DNA of 64,000 bases from Streptomyces sp. LHD-70 (GTDB lineage Bacteria > Actinomycetota > Actinomycetes > Streptomycetales > Streptomycetaceae): NCBI RefSeq assembly GCF_031157275.1, contig NZ_JAVIFW010000014.1, positions 124,001 through 188,000 on the forward strand. The letters are read 5' to 3'. The position numbers were made by a program, and so were the translations under genes. The notes beneath the pieces are model-generated. The model had not been told where the DNA came from and searched no databases. It saw only the letters and a list, made by a program, of their open reading frames with translations. The stretch's first letter is position 1. Each line of letters begins with the position of its first letter. Positions 35,760 to 44,442 of this stretch are shown piece by piece.

Positions 35760-37103
35760 GTGACCGCGATGTCTCTTCAGGAACTGGCCGCCGGGCCCTC
35801 CCCCGAAGCCACCGCGACGGGCGCGCTCGCCGCCCTGGCCGTCGTCATCGTCGTCGCAGCCGCAGCGGGGAAACTCGCCGGCAAGCTCCGCCAGCCCGTG
35901 GTCGTCGGCGAAATCGCCGCGGGGGTGCTCCTGGGCCCCAGCGCCCTTGGCCTCCTCCCCGGCAATCCCACCGACTCCCTGTTCCCGCCCCCCGTCGTCA
36001 GCATCCTCGGCGGCATGGCCCAACTTGCCATCGCCTGCTACATGTTCGGCGTCGGGTACGAGACCGACCTCGGCGAACTGCGCCGCCGCCCGCGGGGGGT
36101 GGCGGCCGTCGCCGGCGCGGCCACAGCCGTCCCGATGCTCGGCGGTATCGGCCTCGGCTTCCTGATCACGGCACTACCGGGCGGGAGCGGCTACGGCCCA
36201 CTCCTCCCCATCTTCACCGGCATCCTCCTCTCCATCACGGCCGTCCCCGTCCTGACCCGGGTCCTGGATGAACGCGGCCTGCGCTCGACACCCGCCGGCG
36301 TCGTCAGCCTCGGCGCCGCCGCGGCCTGCGACGGCATCGCCTGGCTCCTGTTGGCCGGAGCCATCTCCCTGAGCGGCGGCAGCCACACCACCCACAGCCC
36401 ACTGATGGTCTGCGCCCTGCTGGCCGCCTTCACCCTCGTCCTCTTCACGGTGGGCCGCAGGCTGCTCGGCTACGCCCTGGCGCGGGTGGATTCCCTCCCC
36501 AGCATGGCGGCACTGACCGGCATCCTCCTCGCCTCCGCCTGGTTCACCTCCTGGCTCGGCCTGCACGCCGTCTTCGGCGCCCTGCTGTGCGGCATCGCCG
36601 CCCCCCGCCGCCCCGACGGCACCCCCCACCCGGTCGTACTCACCCGCCTCCGCGGCCTGGGCACCCTCCTCCTCCCCGCCTTCTTCGTCGTCGCCGGCCT
36701 CGGCGTACACCTCAACGGCATCGACGCCGCAACCTGGCTGCTCCTGGCCTTGGTCTGCGCCACAGCGGTGGCAGTGAAGCTGTTCCCCTCCGCGGCCGGC
36801 GCGAGGCTGTCCGGCCTGGACCGCCACCAGTCCCTGACGGTCGGCGCCCTGATGAACACCCGAGGCCTGACGGAACTGATCGCCGTACAAGTCGCGTACA
36901 CGGCCGGTGTGATCGACACCCGCCTGTACGCGGTCTTCGTCCTGATGGCGCTGCTGACGACGGCGGTGACGGGTCCGCTGCTGGACCTGATCGAGTCCCG
37001 CCGGGGCCGTACCCGCATCAAGGCGACCCCGGCGCCGACACCGGAACAGGGGTCGGCATCGGCGTCAAGGAACCCTCAACTGGTCCTCGACTCAGTTCCC
37101 TGA
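35760..37103 (+). CDS. Cation:proton antiporter, CPA2 family
   Basis: Membrane antiporter of 447 residues with about 12-13 helices. KLRQPVVVGEIAAGVLLGPSALGLL is the first conserved re-entrant block, ITAVPVLTRVLDERGL and AACDGIAWLLLAGA lie in the exchange core, and MNTRGLTELIAVQVAYTAGVI is the late signature. The GTG at 35760 has GGGGAG ahead; an ATG 9 nt later (GAGG ahead) is equally possible. It follows ferredoxin by 1 nt, so it is the last gene of that operon. CPA2 antiporters occur in several aromatic-polyketide clusters, where export or self-protection is suspected. Confidence 0.9.
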   Translation: MTAMSLQELAAGPSPEATATGALAALAVVIVVAAAAGKLAGKLRQPVVVGEIAAGVLLGPSALGLLPGNPTDSLFPPPVVSILGGMAQLAIACYMFGVGYETDLGELRRRPRGVAAVAGAATAVPMLGGIGLGFLITALPGGSGYGPLLPIFTGILLSITAVPVLTRVLDERGLRSTPAGVVSLGAAAACDGIAWLLLAGAISLSGGSHTTHSPLMVCALLAAFTLVLFTVGRRLLGYALARVDSLPSMAALTGILLASAWFTSWLGLHAVFGALLCGIAAPRRPDGTPHPVVLTRLRGLGTLLLPAFFVVAGLGVHLNGIDAATWLLLALVCATAVAVKLFPSAAGARLSGLDRHQSLTVGALMNTRGLTELIAVQVAYTAGVIDTRLYAVFVLMALLTTAVTGPLLDLIESRRGRTRIKATPAPTPEQGSASASRNPQLVLDSVP

Positions 37104-37951
37104 GGCCCGTCAGGAGGGTGATGTCGCGCCTGATACGGCCCGGGTGGCAGCCGACACGGCCGCTCCCCGGGCCGCATGCCGCCGCCTTCGAACGTGCGCG
37201 AGAAGAGCGGCTCGTTCCAGACCCGGAGGGACGCTCCGGGGCATCCAGCCATACGGTGGTGCCAGTACCTGCGATGGTGAGGCCGAACGGGGTGACGTCA
37301 GGGCGGCACACTCCTCATGCCGTGGCCACGCGAGACGCTGACCGCGGGCCTTCATGAACTGCACCGGACCGGTAAACCGGCCACCTGCACTCCACCCGTC
37401 CTCGGCCACGACGAGACGGCGGACCACTGCGTCCTGGTGCCTGTACTGGGTCCCCAGGGGCGAGGACGATACCTCCGGCGGGCACTGCGCGACCCGCGCG
37501 TAGGGGAGGTCCCGTACGCCGCGCGTCGCGATGATCCGGTCGTACGGGGCGTGCGGTTCGTACCCCCGAAGGCCGTCACCGGGTGGCGGACCGCTGTCCG
37601 GAGACGGCGGGGGCGGAGGCTCGATCGACGCTGGCCCGCACCGTAGTTGCCACCGTCTGTCATGGCTGATTCTCCTTCTCTCTTGGGGTGGCCTGTCGGC
37701 CTTGCCGGTGCCCCAGGGCCGGCACCGCTGAGTGCGGGTGCCGCCGAATCTCGACGTTCACGTCTGACACACATCGCATCCGGCGACCGGCGGAGGGTCG
37801 GACGCCCACAGATGCGTCGGCTCAACCGGCGCTGTGAAGTACGTCGTTCAGTCGCTCGTGGAGTCCGCCCCCTCTCATATTCCGATGTACGGAACCGTCA
37901 GGAACGGTGAGCAGCCGGAAGCCAGAAGGTTCTACGGGATTGCACGCAGGT
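37104..37951. other. Stretch without a supported gene
   Basis: 848 nt. Several short frames exist, the longest plus-strand one being 37317-37646. It reads MPWPRETLTAGLHELHRTGK and later CVLVPVLGPQGRGRYLRRAL, but I recognise no family, see no ribosome site, and third-position GC is weaker than in neighbours. It may be decayed DNA between operons. Confidence 0.4.
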
Positions 37952-38660
37952 TCACTCCGGGGTGTCCAGCGCATCCATGGCCGCCGTGATCAGCGCACGG
38001 GCGTCGACTCCAAAGACCGCCAGTTCGGCCAGCTCCGCGAACGTCCCGGCATACAGGGCGAGCTCACCGGGTTGTGTAACGGTGAGGTAGCCGGAGACCA
38101 GCTCGACATTGACCTGAACCGTGCCATAGATCCAGAACCCCTCGACGGGCCAGCGCGCACGGTCCGGCCGCATGAGCACGACGCCGAAGCTCACATGGGG
38201 CAGCCAAGCGATGGTGATCAGCTGCCCGATCATCGCCTCTGCGGCGCCGATACCGGACCGCAGGACGGATTCCTCGACGAGGAATGCTCTTGGCCCGGCC
38301 ATGACCCAGCCGTCCAGGGCGGGCAGCAGAAGATCACGCGCTCGGGAACGCGGAGGCCAGCGCATCTGCTCCCCGGCCTCCGCATTGGTGAACGTGCAGT
38401 CGTACTCGTACCGGACATAGCCACTGATCGGCTCGGACACGACCCACAGGCGGCGAATGGCGACACCCCCTGCCGGTCGCCTCGACGACCACGTCGAGCC
38501 ACGGGCGCCACCACGCAGCGCGGTCCGCGGGATCCTCCCGGTGCCCCTCTTGCCAGCGGACGAACGCGGGGTCGTCGCGCGTGTAGCTGTCCCGCAACTT
38601 CAAGAGTGCCGGAACACGGGTTCGGGACGCCGGGCCGCACATGCCGTGGACGCAACTGCG
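37952..38660 (-). pseudogene. Frameshifted DUF6879/DUF5753 chimera
   Basis: The upstream minus-strand frame reads VPALLKLRDSYTRDDPAFVR and AAWWRPWLDVVVEATGRG. After a run of five G near 38468 the sense continues one frame over as VAIRRLWVVSEPISGYVRYE and AGEQMRWPPRSRA. Both fit DUF6879. The rest, FLVEESVLRSGIGAAEAMIG and then YAGTFAELAELAVFGVDARA, matches the C-terminal half of DUF5753 (Scr1-family antitoxin-like regulators). These two families are often encoded side by side, so a deletion seems to have joined them. Removing one G restores the frame, so a sequencing slip is possible for the frameshift but not for the fusion. Confidence 0.6.
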
Positions 38661-38739
38661 TTGACCGCCCCTCGAACGCGTACCGGGTCTCGGCACACAC
38701 CGAAACACAAATAATCTCGGTTACGGATTGACGGGAATC

Positions 38740-38766
38740 CGAATCATCAGCAATCCTGATTGTTGT
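38740..38766. promoter_or_regulatory. Operator-like repeat before the fabD-KS operon
   Basis: Contains TCAGCAATCCTGATTGTTGT (38747-38766), matching 15 of 20 positions with 34248-34267, with half-sites again 16 bp apart and a perfect CAATC-CT-GATTG palindrome. It ends 52 nt before the malonyl transferase start. Confidence 0.6.
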
Positions 38767-38818
38767 GAAGCCGACACCACGAACGGGTCGGTTCCGATCT
38801 CAGGAGGTCGACCACGCC

Positions 38819-39784
38819 ATGGGGAATCCCCGGTACGCCTTCGTCTTCCCGGGCCAGGGCAGCCAGTACGTGGGCATGGGGGCGGAGCTGCGCGCTGCCT
38901 CCCCGCTGCTCGACCGGACGCTGCGCCGGGCCGGACAGCTCACTGGACAGGATGTGGCCGGCGCGATGCTGCGCGGGCCCGAGGAGCGGCTGGCCGACAC
39001 CGTGAATACCCAGCTGTCGGTGTTCGCGGTGTCCGTCGCGCTGCATGAAGCCGTCACCGAGCGCGGGCTGCGGCCCGTCGCGGTCGCGGGGCACAGCCTC
39101 GGCGAGTACGCGGCGCTGGTCGCCGGCGGCTGGCTGGAGCTGGACGACGCACTGATCGCCGTCGCCCGCCGGGCCAAGGCCATGCGGGCCTGCTGCGCCC
39201 GTACGGAAGGTGCGATGGCGGCGGTGCTCGGGCTGAGGCCCGAAGCGCTGGTCCGTCTCGCCGCGGACGGGCCGGCCGATGCTGTTGTGGCCAATGCCAA
39301 CAGTCCTAAGCAGTCCGTTATTTCGGGCACCGCCGATGCCGTTGCCAAGCTCGGGGAGCTGGCGCTGGAGCGCGGCGCGAGTGCCGTGATCCCGCTGACC
39401 GTTGATGGTGCCTTCCATTCGCCGCTGATGGGGGAGGCGGAGGAGCGGCTACTGCCGCTGGTTGCCGAACTGCCCTTGAAGAAAGGGCGGATACCGATCG
39501 TCAGTTCGGTGAGTGGGGAGGTTGTCACCGATCCGCGCACCTACCGGGCGCTGCTTGCCCGGCAGATCACCTCGCCCGTGCGGTGGGCCGACGTCATGGT
39601 GCGGCTGCGCGGGCTGTCGGTCGGCGCCTTCGCCGAGGTCGGGCCCGGGAAGGTGCTGCGCGGGCTGTTCCGCCACCTCGACCGGCGGATTCCCGTCGTT
39701 GGCGTCGGCTCGTTCGCCGATTGCCTGGAGATCACCGGGACTGCTGCCGGCACTGCTTCCGCCGTCGCGGAACGCGCGGCCTGA
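38819..39784 (+). CDS. Malonyl-CoA:ACP transacylase (type II PKS)
   Basis: 321-residue acyltransferase loading malonyl units onto the ACP. It has FPGQGSQYVGMG at 10-21, the nucleophile Ser93 in GHSLGEYAAL, and the catalytic His200 in GAFHSPLM. The conserved Arg lies in RRAKAM near 118, and GPGKVLRGL near the end. The frame is open 18 codons further up, but MGNPRYAFVFPGQG is the family start, with CAGGAGG 11 nt ahead. It is the first gene of the minimal PKS operon; many type II clusters borrow this enzyme from fatty-acid synthesis, so a dedicated copy is notable. Confidence 0.93.
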   Translation: MGNPRYAFVFPGQGSQYVGMGAELRAASPLLDRTLRRAGQLTGQDVAGAMLRGPEERLADTVNTQLSVFAVSVALHEAVTERGLRPVAVAGHSLGEYAALVAGGWLELDDALIAVARRAKAMRACCARTEGAMAAVLGLRPEALVRLAADGPADAVVANANSPKQSVISGTADAVAKLGELALERGASAVIPLTVDGAFHSPLMGEAEERLLPLVAELPLKKGRIPIVSSVSGEVVTDPRTYRALLARQITSPVRWADVMVRLRGLSVGAFAEVGPGKVLRGLFRHLDRRIPVVGVGSFADCLEITGTAAGTASAVAERAA

Positions 39785-39824
39785 CCGCCATCCGAGTTCC
39801 ACCGGCCAATAAGGAGATCAGCAC

Positions 39825-41072
39825 ATGCGTCGAGTTGCCATCACCGGACTTGGGGTTCTGGCCCCCAACGGAGTCGGTGCCAAGAATTTCGCCGAGGGGC
39901 TGTGGGAGGGGAGGAGCGGGGTCGACCGGATCCGGCCCTTCGATCCCAGTGGGTTCAATTCGCAGATCGCGGGGCAGTTGCCGGCCGTCGAGCTGCCGGG
40001 GAGTGAGGCCACCGAGCCGGACGGGGACGACCGCGTCGTACGGATCGCGCTCGCCGCGGCGCGCGAGGCCATGGCGCACGCCGGGCTCGCGGGAGGGGAG
40101 GGCCTCGATCCGTACCGGAGCGGCGCCGTCATCGCCAACGCCATCGGCGGTACACGGTTCATGACCGAGCACTTCCCGGACATTACGAAGAACGGGACCG
40201 AGCCGATCGATGTGGCCGCCGCTCATCCGCGGCTGCATCTGTCCGCGACCTTCAATACGCCGACGGCCGCGGTCGCCGACTCGTACGGGCTGCGCGGGCC
40301 GTCCGTCACCGTGACGACCGGCTGCACGGGCGGCAATGACGCCGTCGGGTTCGCCTTCGACGCCATCCGGCGCGGGGAGGCCGATGTGATGGTCGCGGGG
40401 GCCGCGGAGGCGCCGGTCACCCCGTTCGTGGTCGCCTGCTTCGACGTCATCGGGGCGCTGTCCGTTCGGAACGCCGATCCCGAGCACGCCTCGCGCCCCT
40501 TCGACCGTGAGCGCGACGGGTTCGTGCTGGCCGAGGGCGCCGGCATCGCAGTACTGGAGGAGTGGGAGCACGCCAAGGCGCGCGGCGCCACGATCCTCGG
40601 TGAGGTGCTGGGGTTCGGGTCGACGGCCAACGCCTTCCATATGACCGACCTCGCCGAGCACGGGACCGATCTTGCGCGGTCCTTCCAGCTTGCGCTGGAC
40701 GACGCCCGGCTCGCCGGCGAGCGGATCGGTTACGTCAACGCGCACGGCAGTTCGACTCCGCAGAACGACGTGTGCGAGACCAATGCCGTCAAGCGAGTGC
40801 TCGGCGCGCATGCGTACGACGTGCCGGTCAGTTCCATCAAGTCGATGGTCGGGCACGCGCTCGCGGCCGCCAACGCGTTGGAGTTCGTCGCCTCAGTGCT
40901 CGTGTTGAAAGACCGGATGCTGCCGCCGACGATCAACCACAGTGCGTCCGGCGAGCACTGCGATCTGGACTACGTGCCCAACACCGCCCGCGAGGCCACG
41001 GTCGACGCGATCGCCAGCCTCTCCAGCGGGTTCGGCGGGATCCACTCCACTGTCGTACTCGGTCGCGCCTGA
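39825..41072 (+). CDS. Ketosynthase alpha (KS-alpha) of type II PKS
   Basis: 415-residue condensing enzyme building the poly-beta-ketone by decarboxylative Claisen steps. The catalytic set is complete: Cys167 (TTGCTGGNDA), His307 (NAHGSSTPQND) and His344 (GHALAAAN), with Lys339 nearby (SIKSM). Normal size for KS-alpha. It is followed by KS-beta after 35 nt, with which it forms a heterodimer. The TTGCTGGND active-site form (Cys-Thr-Gly-Gly) is close to, but not identical with, the common TGCTSG. Confidence 0.95.
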   Translation: MRRVAITGLGVLAPNGVGAKNFAEGLWEGRSGVDRIRPFDPSGFNSQIAGQLPAVELPGSEATEPDGDDRVVRIALAAAREAMAHAGLAGGEGLDPYRSGAVIANAIGGTRFMTEHFPDITKNGTEPIDVAAAHPRLHLSATFNTPTAAVADSYGLRGPSVTVTTGCTGGNDAVGFAFDAIRRGEADVMVAGAAEAPVTPFVVACFDVIGALSVRNADPEHASRPFDRERDGFVLAEGAGIAVLEEWEHAKARGATILGEVLGFGSTANAFHMTDLAEHGTDLARSFQLALDDARLAGERIGYVNAHGSSTPQNDVCETNAVKRVLGAHAYDVPVSSIKSMVGHALAAANALEFVASVLVLKDRMLPPTINHSASGEHCDLDYVPNTAREATVDAIASLSSGFGGIHSTVVLGRA

Positions 41073-41107
41073 GCCCCAACTACGTTTCGAGTCAGGAGAG
41101 TTGAGAG

Positions 41108-42334
41108 ATGCGTAAGGTTGTCATCACCGGGGTCGGGCTGGTTCTGCCCAGTGCCGGGAACACCGAAGAATTCTGGGATCTGCTCACGAGTGGGCGTACC
41201 GCCACCACGCCCATCGACCGCTTCCCGGCCGGGGAGTACGCGGGCGGGCACGCCGGTGTCGTGGACGACACGGCACTGTCGGCGATACCGCTGCGGCAGC
41301 GCAAGCGGATGGACCGTTTCTGCGCGCTGGCCATGGCCGCCGCGCACAGCGCCCTGGACGACGCCGGCCTGGCGGAGGAGGCCGGGGGCCCGTCCGAAAG
41401 TGCCGCCGCGGTGGAGCGTACAGGCGTGTACCTGGGCAACATGTACGGCGGCTGGGAGATCACCGAGCCGAGCATGCGCAAGCTGTGCCAGATCGGGTAC
41501 GGCGGCGTCAGCCCGTACATCGCCTCGGCGTGGTTCCCGACCGCACCGCAGGGCCAGATCAGCATCAACTGGGGCTTCAAGGGCTTCAGTAAGACGGTGG
41601 CCGCCGATACGGCCAGTGGCAGTGTCGCGGTCGGGTACGCGGCCCGCGCGGTCGCCGAGGGGCGCGCCGATGTGATGCTCGCGGGCGGCGCGGAGGCGCC
41701 GGTCACCCCGTACACATACACCTTCTGCCACACCAGCGGACGGCTCACCGACGGTGAGTACCGGCCCTTCGGTGAGGGTGCGGACGGATACCGGGTCGGT
41801 GAGGGCGGGGTCGTCTTCGTCCTGGAGGCCGAGGAGAGCGCGCTGGCGCGCGGCGCCCGGCCGCTCGCCGAGATCGCGGGCTTCGCGACCGGGCACGCGG
41901 TTGGGGACGACGTCTTCGGAACGGCCGGCGCCGAGGTCATGGCGCATGTCGCCGCCACCGCGCTCAAGGAGGCCGGTGTCGAGGCGGGTGAGCTGGGGGT
42001 CGTCGGACTGGACGCGCAGGGGGAGTCGGCGGCCGACGCCACCGAGGTGGCGGCGCTGCGCACGCTCCTAGGTGACGCGGCGGGCCAGGTGCCGTGCACC
42101 ACCGCCAAGCCGGCCACCGGGCATCTGCTTGGCGCCGCGCCCGTGGTGGATCTGCTGGCCGGGCTGCTGGCGATACGGAAGGGGGCCGTGCCACCGGTCG
42201 CCGCGCCGGACGCCGCGGCGACCGGTCTGGACGTGGTCACGGGCGCCGCTCGCGAACGCGCCGTACGCAGCGCGCTGGTCAACGCCCGCGGCGCCGACGG
42301 GACCGTCGCCGCGCTCGCCCTCAAAGCCATCTGA
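41108..42334 (+). CDS. Ketosynthase beta / chain-length factor (KS-beta)
   Basis: 408-residue partner of KS-alpha that sets chain length. Thiolase folds are intact (MRKVVITGVGLVLP; FGEGADGYRVGEGGVVFVLE; TKPATGHLLGA-type end). The catalytic Cys is absent: the aligned site is Thr168 in AADTASGS, where many chain-length factors have Gln, and the first His is Gln304 (LDAQGESAAD). His339 (TGHLLGA) remains. Starts 35 nt after KS-alpha with GGAGAG near the ATG. Chain length cannot be told by eye. Confidence 0.93.
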   Translation: MRKVVITGVGLVLPSAGNTEEFWDLLTSGRTATTPIDRFPAGEYAGGHAGVVDDTALSAIPLRQRKRMDRFCALAMAAAHSALDDAGLAEEAGGPSESAAAVERTGVYLGNMYGGWEITEPSMRKLCQIGYGGVSPYIASAWFPTAPQGQISINWGFKGFSKTVAADTASGSVAVGYAARAVAEGRADVMLAGGAEAPVTPYTYTFCHTSGRLTDGEYRPFGEGADGYRVGEGGVVFVLEAEESALARGARPLAEIAGFATGHAVGDDVFGTAGAEVMAHVAATALKEAGVEAGELGVVGLDAQGESAADATEVAALRTLLGDAAGQVPCTTAKPATGHLLGAAPVVDLLAGLLAIRKGAVPPVAAPDAAATGLDVVTGAARERAVRSALVNARGADGTVAALALKAI

Positions 42335-42502
42335 TCAAGGCCGTCCGAACGGAGCGTCCGCATGGCTTGTCTGCGGACCGACACCAGCCACGCGTACGAC
42401 CAGCTGTGCCGCCCGCTCGGCGGCCAACCAACGGTCGTCTGGCGCACCCGGGTCCATCGCAACCGCACCGAACACATCCATACCGCAAACAGGGAGAACA
42501 CC

Positions 42503-42754
42503 ATGACCGCCACCGCCGTCATCGACCGCGACACCGTCCACGCCCGCCTGCTGGCCGCCTTCGCCGAACTGGGCATTGAGGAGGCCGAGATCACGCCGGA
42601 TACCCAGCTCCGCGCCGACCTGGACATCGACTCGGCCGAACTGGTCGAGATCGTCGCCTCGCTGGCCGGCGGCAAGGCGCCCGACGGCAAGGCCCTGAAG
42701 GACGTCCGCACGGTCGCCCAGCTGACCGGCTTTCTGCAGCAGCACCAGATCTAA
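42503..42754 (+). CDS. Acyl carrier protein of the type II PKS
   Basis: 83-residue ACP. Ser44 in LDIDSAELVEI is the phosphopantetheine site (D-S motif). Helix I is VHARLLAAFAELGIEEAEI and the C-terminus is RTVAQLTGFLQQHQI. The frame extends 47 codons upstream without conservation; the ATG at 42503 has GGGAG ahead. It lies 168 nt after KS-beta and is followed at once by a strong hairpin, which may raise or limit ACP output relative to downstream genes. Confidence 0.94.
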   Translation: MTATAVIDRDTVHARLLAAFAELGIEEAEITPDTQLRADLDIDSAELVEIVASLAGGKAPDGKALKDVRTVAQLTGFLQQHQI

Positions 42755-42762
42755 TCCCCCCT

Positions 42763-42791
42763 GGGGGCGTCCCTCCCTCTGGGACGCCCCC
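42763..42791 (+). terminator. Hairpin between ACP and cyclase genes
   Basis: 11-bp perfect stem (GGGGGCGTCCC / GGGACGCCCCC) with a 7-nt loop, 8 nt after the ACP stop and 28 nt before the cyclase start. It is either an intra-operon attenuator or an RNA-stabilising 3' end. Confidence 0.65.
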
Positions 42792-42818
42792 GGCCCGCAC
42801 CTCTCCCGGAGGCCCGTA

Positions 42819-43652
42819 ATGCCGTACGCACCGCAGACCCTCCCCGCTCCTGTCGCCGCGCCGCGCGCCGCGGCCCGTCCCGGCCCCCGCCTGATCGACC
42901 TCAGTGTCGTGACCGGGCCGACGCCCAGTGAGGCCACGCCGGTCGCGATCGACGTGCTGGACCACCGGGCCGGCGCCGCGGTGCTCGGCCGCGGCCGGCT
43001 CGGCCCCGACGACTTCCCAGGCGGCATGGCCATCTCCAACGAGACGGTCACGCTCACCACGCACACCGGTACGCACATGGACGCGCCGCTGCATTACGGA
43101 CCGGAGTCCGGCGGAGCCCCCGCCAAGAGCATCGACCAAGTGCCCCTGGAGTGGTGCTACGGGCCCGGCGTGCGTCTGGACCTGCGCCACGTACCGCCCG
43201 GCGAGGCCATCACGCCCGGCCAGCTGGCCGCAGCGCTCGACGTCATCGGCCATGAACTCACCCCCGGCGACATCACGTTGCTGTGGACCGGCGCCGACCG
43301 CCTGTGGGGCTCGCCCGACTACCTGACGACGTACGCGGGGCTCTCCGGCGAGGGCACGGCGTACCTCGTCGAGCGGGGCGTGCGCACGATCGGCATCGAC
43401 GCCTGGGGGCTGGACCGGCCGATGCACGCGATGATCGAGGAGTACGAGCGGACCGGGGACCGCGGCGCGCTGTGGCCCGCCCATGTGTACGGCCGCGAGC
43501 ACGAGTACCTCCAGCTGGAGAAGCTCGCTCACCTGGAGCGGCTGCCCGCGCCCACCGGGTTCACCCTCGCCTGTTTCCCGGTCGCGGTCGGCGGTGCGGG
43601 CGCGGGCTGGACCCGCGTCGTGGCCATCGCCCCGCAGGACGCGGACGCGTAG
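42819..43652 (+). CDS. PF04199 cyclase-family protein
   Basis: 277-residue metal-dependent cyclase/hydrolase fold shared with kynurenine formamidase and with polyketide ring cyclases such as those of tetracycline and aureolic-acid clusters. The metal motif is HTGTHMDAPLHYGPE (about residues 82-96), with GIDAWGLDRPMH and WPAHVYGREHEYLQLEKLAHLERLP later. It probably helps close a later ring of the polyketide. The ATG at 42819 follows CCCGGAGG. Located right behind the minimal PKS genes. Confidence 0.85.
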   Translation: MPYAPQTLPAPVAAPRAAARPGPRLIDLSVVTGPTPSEATPVAIDVLDHRAGAAVLGRGRLGPDDFPGGMAISNETVTLTTHTGTHMDAPLHYGPESGGAPAKSIDQVPLEWCYGPGVRLDLRHVPPGEAITPGQLAAALDVIGHELTPGDITLLWTGADRLWGSPDYLTTYAGLSGEGTAYLVERGVRTIGIDAWGLDRPMHAMIEEYERTGDRGALWPAHVYGREHEYLQLEKLAHLERLPAPTGFTLACFPVAVGGAGAGWTRVVAIAPQDADA

Positions 43653-43662
43653 GGGTGCGGCC

Positions 43663-44442
43663 ATGGACGCCGTCCGAGCCGTCCGTCTCGGCATCGATGT
43701 CACGGACGCCCGTGCCTGGGCCGCCCGTCTCACCCGCTGCCCCGGGCTGGCCGCCACCGCCTTCACCGGGCGTGAGCTGAGTGAGACCGGCGCTGAACCC
43801 GGCGCTTTGGCTTCGGTCTGGGCGATCAAGGAAGCGGTGGTCAAGGCGCTGGGCACGGGCTTCGCGGGCATCGGATGGCGCGGAGTGGAGGTGCGCTCGC
43901 CCGCGGGCCGCCCCGCATCTGTGCGGCTCACCGGTGACCTGCCGCCGTGGGTGTACGACAGCGACGCCGTACGCCTGGCCGTACGAGGTCCGCACTCCGC
44001 TGCCGACGCGCCGCGCACCCTCCTCGCAGCGGTCGCCCTGACCGCCCCGACGGGACCGGGGACGCACATCGTCGCGACCGCTCGCACCGACCAAGTCCGC
44101 GACGTATTCGACGGCCCTCGGGCGGGCCGCGCGGCCCGGGCGGGAGCCGCCGTACGCCGTACCGCCGAGCGCGCCGCACGGGCCGTGCTGGAACCGTACG
44201 ACGGCCCCTGGACGTGGACCCGTACCGAACAGGGCGCCCCCCTGCTCCGCACAAGAGACGGGCGCCACCTGCCCGTTGCGCTGTCGCACGGCGCGGGCAT
44301 CACGGCGGCGCTCGTCGCCGCACCCGCGCCCCGCACGGCAAGCGACTCGACACCGACGACTGCGACGACTAGTCAACAGTCGCTCCTGCTGACTATCATT
44401 GACGATGATTATTTGCTGGAAGGGGTGAGCGCGAGTGACTGA
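43663..44442 (+). CDS. Phosphopantetheinyl transferase, AcpS-like
   Basis: 259-residue protein likely converting the cluster ACP to its holo form. Residues 1-110 match AcpS: GIDVTDARAWAARL (Asp motif), AFTGRELSE, WAIKEAVVKALGTGFAGIGW and GVEVRSPAGRPASV. The usual SLSHD end is not found at the expected place. Instead, a similar piece, RDGRHLPVALSHGAGITAALVAA, appears near 200-230 after an unrelated insert. This looks like an AcpS split by an insertion or partly duplicated. Its stop overlaps the following MarR start by 8 nt. Confidence 0.78.
   Translation: MDAVRAVRLGIDVTDARAWAARLTRCPGLAATAFTGRELSETGAEPGALASVWAIKEAVVKALGTGFAGIGWRGVEVRSPAGRPASVRLTGDLPPWVYDSDAVRLAVRGPHSAADAPRTLLAAVALTAPTGPGTHIVATARTDQVRDVFDGPRAGRAARAGAAVRRTAERAARAVLEPYDGPWTWTRTEQGAPLLRTRDGRHLPVALSHGAGITAALVAAPAPRTASDSTPTTATTSQQSLLLTIIDDDYLLEGVSASD
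44387..44409. promoter_or_regulatory. Operator-like site before the first MarR gene
   Basis: On the minus strand TGATAGTCAGCA matches 11 of 12 with TGATTGTCAGCA at the halogenase/reductase site. Overlapping it is ATCAT-TGACG-ATGAT. It lies 26 nt before the MarR GTG, fitting autoregulation. Confidence 0.5.

Noticed and set aside
37317..37646. Hypothetical gene of 109 codons
   Set aside because: No ribosome site, no family, weak third-position GC compared with neighbours.
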